Shown: positions 21,729 through 33,300 of the stretch, piece after piece
Layout of the letters: the number at the start of each line of letters is the position of its first letter
How positions within the stretch are numbered: position 1 is the first letter of the stretch
Source: Solicoccozyma terricola
Lineage: Eukaryota; Basidiomycota; Tremellomycetes; Filobasidiales; Piskurozymaceae
Direction of reading: 5' to 3'
Assembly: GCA_001600875.1 (NCBI GenBank)
Contig: BCLD01000014.1
Location: forward strand, 163,372 to 217,158
Length of the DNA stretch: 53,787 nucleotides
Made by a program: the position numbers and the translations under genes
The notes under the pieces: generated by a model
Told to the model about the DNA's origin: nothing
Seen by the model: only the letters and a program-made list of their open reading frames with translations
Databases searched by the model: none

Positions 21729-24700
21729 ATGACTGCAGAGGCACGAGACACCTCGACTTCCACTAGCTCAGCCGTCTCCCCTTCCCTCCCGCCTTCGTCC
21801 CCCAACTCAACATCCGGCGAAAGACGTCTTCTCCGTCGACTAAGTTGGAATAGCTCGGATGAATTGAGGCTACCTCCTCAGTCGGTATCTCCGTATGGCG
21901 GCAGATCAGCATCCCCATACGTCGAGACTCCATCTGGAATGACATCCGTTCCCTTGAGTCGTGGGGATTCGACGGATTCAGTGACTGGGCTGCGAGTCGT
22001 TACGCAGCCCAGGATTTCAATATCGAGGAGACCGTCAGTTACTTTGGAGGATGACGCAGCATCCGTAGAAGTTCTGGATGGGGATATGCAGCAGTTAACA
22101 CCCAGGATGGAGAATTCCGGGACGTTTGCGACGCTGGATATGTCTGCCGGGGCATCGGCGCCGTTCAACGCACGGAGAGCTGCAACCTACAGAGTAAGAC
22201 CAGATAGACTTCGCTCTGCAGCAGAACCGCTTCGCCGTATATCGACGCAGATAGCGAAGCGGGTAGCCAACGTTCGTGGCGTTGAAGAGCAAGTCAAACC
22301 TATTCGTCTCGTGGACCATGAGGATGTCGATTCAGAACAAGACGAACCGTATCGTCCAGCCGACACCGATTCCTCCAAAGATATTTCCGTGCTGCGACGG
22401 GATACCGAAGCGTCGTTGGAGAGAGGATATACGGAGTCTCAGGACACTCGAGTCGCTGGACAGCTGGAAGGCAGGACACTGGGTATCTTCGGAGCCAACA
22501 ATTGGTTGCGGAAGACACTCTTCAAGATCTTGATGTTCCCGTGAGGCATTCCGAATGTCCAGTGATCGGAGACTGATTGCTGACACTTGTATTAACCTGC
22601 AGTCTCACCGAGCCCTTGATTCTCCTCCTAATCGTCCTGAATGCCATCGTACTAACTATACAGTCCGTGGCTCCTCTCAACACCCCGCGGGTGGATGATG
22701 GGTATTTTACCGATTGGGCGGACTATGTCCTTTTCTCCTTATTCATTGCATTTACGTGAGTCTCTCTCTCTCTCTCTGCCATCCGGTGCAGCTCTGTCCC
22801 TAAAGTTGACCATCATGCACACAGTGCCGAGATGTTTGCGAGAATCATAGTCTCGGGACTCATTCTCGACGCAACTGTCAAAGTTTCAGATCTCTGGAAG
22901 ACTAACCCCAACACGAATGTCATTCTCGACAAGCCAACATCTCACACCGGTGTTTATCGCAATCAGTTCAAATCATTCCGACAGAATATCAACCAAGCAG
23001 CGACCCTCCAGGGGCCTGACCGCTCTCCAACGCGAGCTCCACCACCAAGCGAGGGGGTACGCCAACATCTGGCCGCTAATCAGCGATGGAAGGACCACGG
23101 TCAGCATTATGAGGCGAGGGGGCGTCAGCAGAGCCGTGATTCGGGGTGGAAATCGAATCTTCCCGAGGCACCGTTTCAAGAGGCTATTGGGAAGCAGAAA
23201 GGATTGCTAGAGGCCCAACGACCTTATCTGAGGCATTCCTGGCAGTGAGTGGAGCCTCATGTGGAAACAACCCGGGGATTCTGAAATGTCTCCCCCAGCC
23301 GAATCGACATGCTTGCGATCGTCTGCTTCTGGGTCATGTTTGCTCTCGCTATCACAAAAGTCGAAGCGACAGATACCAGGCACATCTATATCTTCCGCGC
23401 GCTGAGTGTCCTGAGGACCAGCCGATTGTTGCTGGTAACCAGCGGTACTGCTGTGAGTGACGCCAAGGCTATTCGAGTGACAGCTTTTGACCCAATCAGC
23501 CCTTTCATCTGTTCTCGACAGACCATCATGCACTCGTTGAAACGGGCAGGGCCATTGCTGATACGAGTAGCTATCTTCGCCGTCTTCGCGTTGGTCCTGT
23601 TTTCCATCATCGGCGAACAGAGTTTCAGCGGGTCCTTCCGTCGAACATGCCTATTGACGGGTGAGTCCTATCTTCGCTTTCTCTCAGGAGCAGCATTTTC
23701 TAATTTCTCCGGCCTGCAGACCCGAACAACTCTTCCAACGTCATCACGCTCGGCAATCAGTGCGGCGGCTGGATCAATAGCACGAACTTCACCGTAGTCG
23801 GCTGGCTAAATGAGAACGGTGTCAACACTACTTCGCCGAAAGGTTACATTTGTCCCTTGGGCCAGGTCTGCCAGGTGAGCTGCTATCTTGACCTAGTCGG
23901 AAATCATCGACAGCTAAATTTGTTTTCGAGCCAACAGATGACAGATCAAAACCCTAACGATGGGGCAGAAAGCTTTGATAACATCGCGGCAGCAATGGTC
24001 CAGGTGTTGGTCATCGCTTCTGGTCGGTCTCTTGTCAATCACTGAAAGACTATGAACGCTGGCTTACTCGTTCCATTCTCTTTACTTGTTCCATTATCTT
24101 TACTTGTTCCATTCTAGCCAATACATGGAGTCCTGTCATGTATTCTCTCATGGACTCTGACTATCGCTTCTCGTTCCTCTATTCTATCTGCGCGCTCATC
24201 GTCCTCAACTTCTGGGTCATCAACTTGCTCGTCGCGGTGGTAGTCAATACGTTTCAAAGTATCCGAGCGGAGACCAAGAAGAGCGCTTTTGGAGGGGAAT
24301 TGATCGCAAAAGCTAAGAGGCAAGGCGGATTCGGGAGCCCGGTCATCATGACCAGAGGCGAAAACCGTGCGAAAAAGATGTACGAGAAGACTCAATTGTT
24401 TTGGGTTCTGCTGGTGCTGGTGAATGTCGTAGCGCTGGGAGCAAAGAGTCATAAGTCGAGCCAGCGCTTCATCGATGTCATAGGTGAGTGCAGGCCCAAA
24501 AAATCTGGTTACGTCGATGGATCTGACAATTTCTACTTCCGAAAGGTTATATCGATCTGGGATGTTCCTTTGCCTTTGGGCTAGAGATAATCATTCGAAT
24601 CTTGGCTTGTTCTCCCGCATGGACGTCGTTCTTCAACTCTGGCCGGAACGTCTTTGACCTGTTTCTAGCTATCGTCACCCTTATATTCCAAATACCTCTC

Positions 24701-27700
24701 ATCAAGACCACCCCGGTGGCACCATGGTTTACTGTCTTTGCTTTGCTAAGATGGTATAGGTTCATTTTGGTTGTCCCCAGGATGAAGCCCTTGCTCGTGA
24801 GTGCATGTCACCTGTCGTTCTACCTTGGGCTGAGCATGTTTGAAACGCAGTCGACGGTGTTCGGAAGCTTTGGAGGTCTAGGAAACATGGTGATGTTTCT
24901 CCTGATCATGAACTACGTGGCTACATTGATTGTAAGCGGAGGTATCGGTTACGTCGATTCACTGGAACCCTTTCTCATCATTCGACTGGCTCCCTTAGGC
25001 CCTTCAGCTGTTCCGTGGCGACATCACCGACACATCTCTACTCATCTCCTTCAACCAAGTATACAATGGCTTCATTGGCATGTACCAGGTATGGCGGCTG
25101 ACGCGTCAAGCCTCAGTCGATGCGAAACCTGACTTTGATGCACACAGATTCTGTCTTCCGAAAATTGGGTTAGCTGTTCGGCCATCCTTCAGGTGCCGTA
25201 GTTAAGCTGACCTTTTGCGAGAGCAGACCACACCGTTGTACAGTGCAGTAAGTCAAGTCCGTCCATGATATCTCATGTGCTTACAATTAACTCTTGCTTC
25301 GTCAGATGACAACTGGATTCGATCAGGAAGTTGTCACCGCAATCTTCCTATGCGCTTGGTTCCTCTTTGCAAATTTCGTGCTCATTCAGGTGAGACAGAA
25401 CTTGCTTGCATAAGCAAATTTTGATCTTGACAAATGCTTGTTTGATGCAGATGTTCATCGCCGTCATCAACGTGAGCAGCCAAACCCCCTCGCGCCGACC
25501 TGACTTCATCCACTAATTGTAGCTTGTTTTAGGAAAACTTTGACGTCTCGGAAGACCTCAAACGCCGACAGCAACTAGATGCTTATAACCGTGCTTTGGC
25601 ACCTATGGCAGTGCAGAAAAGTTGGTGGGATCGATTCAATCCATATCGTGTTGTTACAGCCACTATTCCCCAGTCTACTGGAAATATTGGAGAGCTTCAT
25701 CTGGGCGTGGCTGCTCCAGGAAACACGGTGGAAGATTTTGCCGACGTACTTAACTCAACTTCATGACATCTAGTTGTCATATCATAACTGACATCACTTG
25801 CTCGCAGATGAAAGATCATCGAACGACCATGTTATCCGAGGGAGAAATTACGGACCGAGATGGCCAGCCTCTTATACCCGCGCGCAGTTTGCCTTTCCGA
25901 CGCGGTACCTTACCGGGAAGGGATGCTGAAGAGGACCGAGGTCTGTGAGTCGTGTATCACAGATTGAATTGACACTTGGTGCGCAATTGACATTTTATTC
26001 TCACAGTACCGACATGCTGCTGAATCGTCCGCCTTTGGCCGCGCTCTCAGGTTACGAAGAGAGCAAGCGACTACGAAGGAAAGATCAAGCACAATTCATT
26101 GTCAACCACCCTTCCTACGACAAGGTCTTTTGGCTCATCGGCCAGAGCAATCCAATCCGTCGAGCGTGTCAATATATCGTCACACCATCAGCTGGGGACA
26201 GGATTTTTGGGGCTCGCCCTCGCCGTCGCGCGCGTTTCGTATTCAGAATCATTCTCATCGCTACCGTGATTGCAAGTCTGATCATGGCTATCATCGCCAC
26301 ACCGCTCTATCGCAAGTCCTACTTCGAGAAGCACGGTATTCAGCGTGCCACCTGGTTTAATCTCGCCGAGTTGGCTCTCATGGTTATATTTCTGGCTGAA
26401 TTCCTCATCAAGGTCCTTGCGGACGGTTTTTTGTTCTGCCCAAATGTCAGTGCGGTTCTCATATGGACAGTAACACATTGCTGACAATAGTTTGGTACCA
26501 AGGCATATATGCTTTCGCTGTGGAACCGTATAGACTTTATCGTCCTGGTGGCGCTGTTCTTCTCTACGACCACGAGTGTCATCTACGCTGGGGGTCTCAG
26601 CCGGTTTACCCGCGCTCTCACCGCTTTCAGAGCCCTTCGCTTGATTACGTTGTCTCAGCGGATGAGGAATGCGTTCGATGCGGTTCTCGTCGGTGGAGCA
26701 ATGCGTATTCTTGACGCATGTGTCCTCATGCTCTTGTACTTGATTCCGTTCGCAGTCTGGGGGTAAGCGGACGTGTTCCGAGGCCGGGTTCCATTCGCTG
26801 ATGAATATCACGACAGTGTCAACATCTTCGCTGGGCAACTGTATCAATGTAACGACAGCAACAGTGCGGGCATGGCAGACTGTGTCAGCGAGTACCTCTC
26901 CTCCCCGGTTGACCCGAGTCTTTCTTTCCTGGCACCACGGGTCTGGGATAATCCCAATGATAACGCTTCTTCGTGGAGTTTCGACTCATTCCGAGCGAGC
27001 CTGCTCATCTTGTTCGAGACTGTGTCCCTAGAGGGATGGATCGATGTCATGGGGAGTCTAATGAATATCGAGGGCCTGGGATTACAGCCTCACACCAATG
27101 CCAGCCAATGGAACGGCATGTTCATGGTAATTTTCAATCTCTTTGGCGCTGTCATTACTCTTGCCCTTTTCTTGAGGTGGGTCTGATCACGGTCTGGATC
27201 ACAGCTATGATGGGTCGCCGCAGCTCACTTCCCTTGACGTGCAGCATCATCATCTCGAACTTTGCCCGTCGAACAGGACAAGCGTTGCTGACCGTCAAAC
27301 AACGTCACTGGGTCAATCTTTATGGATTTTTGCTACGGCAGACACCGTCTCGCCGTCCGATCGCTGATGAGCAGTCGGCCGTTCGTCGTTGGTGCTTGGA
27401 GCGCGCAGTGCGGAAGAATGGGCCTTGGGCTCGGTTCTTCTCTATCTTGTGCTATGTTCAGATTGTGCTGTTGATGTAAGTGGACACCTGCCACGATTCC
27501 GTTATGAGACTGAGCCAGGCCACGATATTGCGCGCAGGGCTCAAAATTACTCTGGCAACATGATATCCCAAACTGTCGCAGGTCAGTGCCAATGCAATGA
27601 GCATTCGCGGAGCTGAGGCTGATCATGCGAACTACGCAGAAATATTGTACCTCATTGTTTCAGTCCTCTTCGCGCTGAATATCGCCGTCCGATTCTACGG

Positions 27701-29980
27701 CTTGGGATGGCGAAGCTACATCGCCGATGGTTGGAACTTTTTCGAAGTCTTTATCATCACTGGCGCTTTGACTACCACCTGCTTGCGACTCGGTGGAAAC
27801 GAAAACGGAGGGTTACTGCAACTTCAAAAGGCGAGTCTCCGGATGTAATGGACATAAGATTGTGGATTCTGACATTGCATGTGTGATCAGCTTTTCATGG
27901 TGGCGATCACCTTCAAATTGGTGCAAACGAACTCGCGTCTGAACCAGCTGTTCAAAGCGTCTGCGTGAGTTCCTGCATCGGAACGTGGTTGTCTTTACTT
28001 GCTGATCGCAAGTTATTGATCCCAACCGCATGGCATACAGTTCGAGCCTTCCCTCAATCGGGAATCTTTTCCTGCTATGGGCTACCATCTTCATTTTCTT
28101 CGCTATCATGTTTGTGGAAGTACGTGAGGTGGGACAGCTATTCTCCGACGAAGAAACTCATTAATCTGCATATCCAGGTTTTCGGTCTGACCAAGGTCGG
28201 ACAAGCCAACTTCAGTCGGTTCACAAATTATCAGACAGTCGGAAACGCTCTACTCATGCTGTCGTTTTGCAGCACAGGGTAAGTGGCGCCAGGAAGACGA
28301 CCATGGCAAATCGCCATATTGACGTCGATGCATTCACAGCGAGGGGTGGAATGGGTTCATGCATGACTAGTGAGCCTGCCGGATGAACTCACACTAGCTT
28401 GAACCGACCGAATGCATCACAGCACCATATCCTATCCGAGATGCACAGAGAACCCTTCATTTCTGAAGTCCGATTGCGGCAGTCCTGCTTGGGCATTTGC
28501 TCTTTTCATCGCCTGGAATATTCTTAGCATGTAGGTGGCAGGTCTATCAGCGGAAGAAGCATAGGGACTTGAGTGATCTTTTTTGTGCAGGTACATCATC
28601 TTGAACGTTTTTACTGGTAAGAATCACACACCGGAAGACACCACGAGGTCTTAGGGCTAACGATGAGGTCTAATAGCTATCGTGGTCGAATCTTTTGCGT
28701 ACATCTATGACTCTTCGGGTGGAACTTCAATCAGTCGTGACCAAATGCGTCAGTTGAGGGGGACTCGCGACCTTGATATGATGCTGAGAGTTGCAGTGTT
28801 CAACAGGTTCGTTCAAGAAGGTGTGGGCACAATTTGACCGCAACAACATGGGACACATATCTAGAGAAGATTTGGGAAGGTTTCTATCTGTAAGTTCATC
28901 CCAGTCGGTGTCTCCTCTGGACGACCTTGCACTGACGAGAGCCCAATTAGAAAATGCCGCACGTATTCGATGTTCGACCTCACACGGGCAAATTCACCGT
29001 CCGCGGTCTTCTCAGTGACGCTGCGGCCAATGTAGAATCAGATCCGGCAGATGTAGTTTCGGGAAAGCGACATGCGCTAGACGTTCGCAAGCTCGATATT
29101 GCGCTGGCCAGCATGGATCTCGAAGAAATCCGTCAGCGGCGTCGAACATACAACCGACTGTATCATGAGGCTCGACTGGTGGAAACACCGGGTAAGGGCA
29201 TCAGTTTCACGAACATGTTGATGCTGCTGGCGCATTACAAGCTTATCGACGACAATGAGGCATTGCAGTGAGTAGACTAGATGACGATCTTGCGGATGAC
29301 CTAGACTGCGACTTGACCTTGTATAAACCAGAATCGACGACCTGGTGGCTCGACGAGAAAGGGTTCAAAGAGTGGAGGATATGGTTAATCTAGATTTGGT
29401 GAGATCCGTCCTCAGACAGATCTACTGCCGCCGCCGGTACCTTGACATGCGACAAGAGGAGAATCGTACGTTAAACCCGGAAGCAAGAGGTAGGTCGCCT
29501 ATGCTCCCTCGCTCCGTATCGACGAGACTGCTCACGCGCCGCTCTTACTTCAGGCGTCCCTGCCATCGTTCTAGCACCGATCGTCACTTCTTTCGTGGAA
29601 AGAGAGGCGGGAGGTCGCGGTCGCTCCCCACAGCCTAGCTCGCCAGGAAGCTCGGGGTTACCATCTCCATCTTCGTGGACGCGAGAAGGGATGTTGGATG
29701 AGCATGATACAGGGCTGCTCCCAAGGAGTCCTGAGAGATCGCCTAGCGCAAGCAAATTCCCAGCGTTTGTCGTAAATAGCAACAGGAGCGCATCTGAGGT
29801 CGTCGACCCATATTCCTTCTCAGCTGACGAGACGTAAGTCGTGGCTTTGGAGAGACAAGGAAGGTACCCTCAATGACCGATTCCTTTCACTCCCGCAGGA
29901 ATCCATTTTCACGGGATCTTAACGACTTTGAACGACCAACACGACCATCACGAGACCGTGACGAACAGGAGGCAGCATAG
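21729..29980 (+). CDS. CCH1: Cch1, voltage-gated high-affinity Ca2+ channel alpha subunit
   Basis: 34 exons, ~2,041 aa, phases consistent throughout: 21729-22540, 22603-22755, 22825-23244, 23299-23452, 23522-23660, 23720-23874, 23938-24022, 24118-24483, 24546-24796, 24851-24931, 25008-25088, 25148-25168, 25227-25247, 25306-25389, 25451-25471, 25533-25745, 25808-25944, 26007-26445, 26491-26762, 26817-27176, 27245-27475, 27587-27830, 27891-27964, 28041-28119, 28178-28278, 28340-28369, 28423-28530, 28591-28616, 28677-28748, 28807-28889, 28951-29267, 29332-29465, 29554-29833, 29899-29980. Four six-helix repeats follow a disordered N-terminus. Arg-bearing voltage-sensor segments such as [14 protein letters not shown] and [12 protein letters not shown] are visible. 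Pore loops are [12 protein letters not shown] (I), LSSENWTTPLY (II), [11 protein letters not shown] (III) and [13 protein letters not shown] (IV). An EF-hand-like segment ([13 protein letters not shown]) follows repeat IV. Cch1 works with Mid1 at the plasma membrane for Ca2+ entry under stress and at low Ca2+. The intron after 27830 uses a GC donor. Exon 3 has a frame problem (see findings). Confidence 0.95.
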
Positions 29981-30304
29981 AGTGAAGTTGTAAAATAGAT
30001 AGATATTGCACAGAGGTTCCACGAACATCCGTCCTCATAGAGACATTGTCGCCACTCGCCAGTCTTACGTCATCGCGTTGCTTTGTCCCGGATGGCACAT
30101 TGACCCTGTTATCATAAGGATATCCTTTCAGGTCAACTCAAACTACTTCACCATTCATCGAGGACACAGTAACAGCGACCTAGCACTGCGCACACATAAC
30201 GGCATCTGGTGGCCGGTCTATACCGACCAGACCATGCAGCCTCCAACGTCCCAATAGTCACACCCGTCCTTCATTCCGACGCGGTTACTCAGCGGCCATC
30301 CATA
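29981..30304. other. gap between CCH1 and FAB1
   Basis: A tandem head-to-tail gap of 324 bp, holding the CCH1 3' end and the FAB1 promoter. The FAB1 frame stays open upstream to about 30209, but without an ATG. I see no other element. Confidence 0.55.
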
Positions 30305-33300
30305 ATGAGTGCCACCTCCAACACCTCGGACCGTCAATTGACCACCTTCCCTGCTGTATTCAAGGATGAAGATGAGCCGTCAGTCAATCAGGTCATCTCG
30401 TCTTTATTCAGCAAGGTCAAGTCTCGATTCTCTACCATACCATCATCCGATTCCCTTGGTCTCGCACCAGACCCTAGTCCGACCGAAAGAGCTGACAAAG
30501 TGGACGACATACGAGCGAGATATTTAGCTGCTCCAGATGCAAGCTCGCAACTCCGTCAACTGGCGAGTAAAAACGCCACCGAATCATCTCTAGCCATGCT
30601 TCAATCTATCGCTGGACCAACAGGACCTTCTACCTCTAAATCACGGACTAACTCTGCGGACTCTCAAATTCAACCTCAAGAAAGCAGAGAAAGGAGTTTC
30701 ACCAATGGAGTTCGACCATCTTTCAACCTCTCCGTACCCGCCCCTCCTGTTGTCTCAGTCACTGCAGCAACTAGAATCAGACATCGTGAATCTCCAACTG
30801 CACATGACCACCCCAAAAATCGGCATATTCGTACTTCGTCCATAACGAGTGTCACCAGGCCACGCCGAGGGTCGATATCATCACTTGCGATCTCACCGAG
30901 TACAAGTAGTCTATCCGCCTTTGCTGTTGAACAATTGGATTATACGAATGTTCCTGGGTTTCCGATCATGGATGATGCGAGGAGTCTGAGGACTGTGGCG
31001 TCAGGTAAAGGGAATGATAGTGTCAGCAAGATCATCAGAAGGCTGCGAGGCGAGGGTTTGAGGTTGGTTCACAGCTGATTGGGGGTAAAATGATGGTGTG
31101 CTGATCGGGGGACGTTGCGTTCATAGTAAGCAGTACTGGATGGCAGATGAGAATTGCAAGGAGTGTTACGATTGTAAGACGGTGAGTCGAGTGTTGCGGT
31201 TCGCATCGTGCAGGAGCTACGATGCTGACGAGGAGACGTTGATAGATCTTCAGCACATGGCGAAGAAAGCACCATTGCCGGATATGTGGTCAGATCTTCT
31301 GCGGTCGGTGTGCTCCGAACATCATCAAGGGTGGGTGTGAAGTTGGTTTCATCTGGCGATCACCTTGCGCTGACGACCAGACCATCCGGAACTTTAGGCA
31401 TTCGCTTTGGCCAAGACGGAATGGTCCGAGTTTGCAATCTCTGTCTCCACATCATGGACAAGTATGACGACGACGATGATCAGCGAAGCGTCGCTTCAAC
31501 CACGACCTATCAACTTCCATCATCTGCAAACGGAGGTGGTTTCGATGCCAATGTGTCCCGCTACGGGCCGTCGCCATTCGCCGCCTCCCAGCTTTTCTCC
31601 AGGACACGCGATAACTTGAATTCAATATCCGAACATGGCTGGAGGCATGGTCGCGGGTATGATGAAGATCGCTCGCCACCTGGAACTCCATCAGAGGACA
31701 TGCGATCAGAGCACCGCGTCTCTCGTCATGAAGGCAGAGGTCGACATCCGTTATTGGGTGTTCAACCGGCTGCTACACGATATCCGAACGAATCGGCTCC
31801 TTTCCGTCGTGGGATCGATGATGAGGAACATGAAGGGGCCATATCAGCTTCAACTACAGGTAGCCCTCTGGGCGGTGGGATCCTGACACCAGGTGATACC
31901 GACGTTGACAAGATGCCGACGGGTCTACCTCATCCCATCAAGTCGAGTGCCGCCAAGGTCCTGCTACCATCCGTCGCCATCTCAAATGTAAACGCTTCAG
32001 CAGCTCAGCGGAGCCCGATGCTGTCGACGGTACCATTCCCTTCCACCGCGCAAGGTGGCGACGAAGAGGGAAATGAGGGAAGAGGACGTACTACAACACT
32101 TTCGGCGCGAGCAGAGTCGTCGCCCACCCAGCCACCAGGGGCTTTGCGATCGAGACTGCCTTCACATAGATCGACCACGGGTTTGTCTGGAGTGCTGCTG
32201 GGTGATCCCTCGGAGGGTGATGGTGTGTGGAGGTCACGATCGGATAGCTTTGTGTGAGAATTCTGTTGCCTGCCGTTGGTCCAAGTGCGAATGCTGATCA
32301 TCATCCCTGCTCAGCGCGTCACCGGACATGCTACAAGGTGTTTCCATGAGACATTTCCACAAGATGCTCCGTCAGGCAATTGAACGGGAGGGAATATCTC
32401 ACGCCGATGACTGGGAAATGGTCTTGACGAGACTCCTGCTCAAGATGTCGAGCTATGTCTCTCCGGATGTTCGAGCAGGCGACTCAATGGACCCCAGGGC
32501 TTACGTCAAGATCAAGAAGATACCTGGTGGCAAGATCAGTCAATCGGAATATGTGGACGGCATCGTTATCACTCAAAACCTCGCTGATAAGCATATGGCG
32601 AGACATTTGATCAGTCCGCGAATCATGTTGCTCACATTCCCGCTGGACTATCACCGGGTTGAGAATCAGTTCATGTCACTAGAACCTCTGCTCGCGCAAG
32701 AACGGAATTACCTCAAGCATCTAACCAAAAGGGTAATAGACCTTCGGCCTCATGTCGTCCTGGTCGAGCGATCTGTATCTAGGTTGGCTCTTGACTTTTT
32801 ACTGGAAGCCAAGGTCGCGGTGGCGCGGGGTGTCAAGTCGTCTGGCATACATCAAGTTGCGCGTTGCACTCAAGCAGACGTCATCACATCGATGGACAAA
32901 CTAGCCTTGGAGCCTCGTCTAGGCCGCTGTACGGAATTCCGCCTGCAGACGTTTGAACACCATCTTATACCAGGTTTCCGCAAGACATACATGCGATTCG
33001 AAGGCTGCCACTCGGAGTATGGTTGCACCCTCATCGTTCGAGGAGCAGATATAGAGACGCTGAAGAAGGTCAAGCGAGTAGCTGATGTCATGACCCTCGC
33101 TGTCATGAACATGAAGATGGAGGCGTGTCTCTTCTACGACGAGTTCAACATCTTGCCGCCGGTACCTCAATTGGAGCAGGACAAGCTCCTTGCAGAACTG
33201 GACCCCAGCCGGTTCTCCTCGCTCAGATCTAGTTTGTCATCTACCCCGCTTTCACCCTCCGATCAGCTCGACAAGGATGGCCAGCAGGCTATAGCTGACC

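Noticed and set aside
30209..30304. Upstream extension of FAB1
   Set aside because: The frame is open but has no ATG before 30305.
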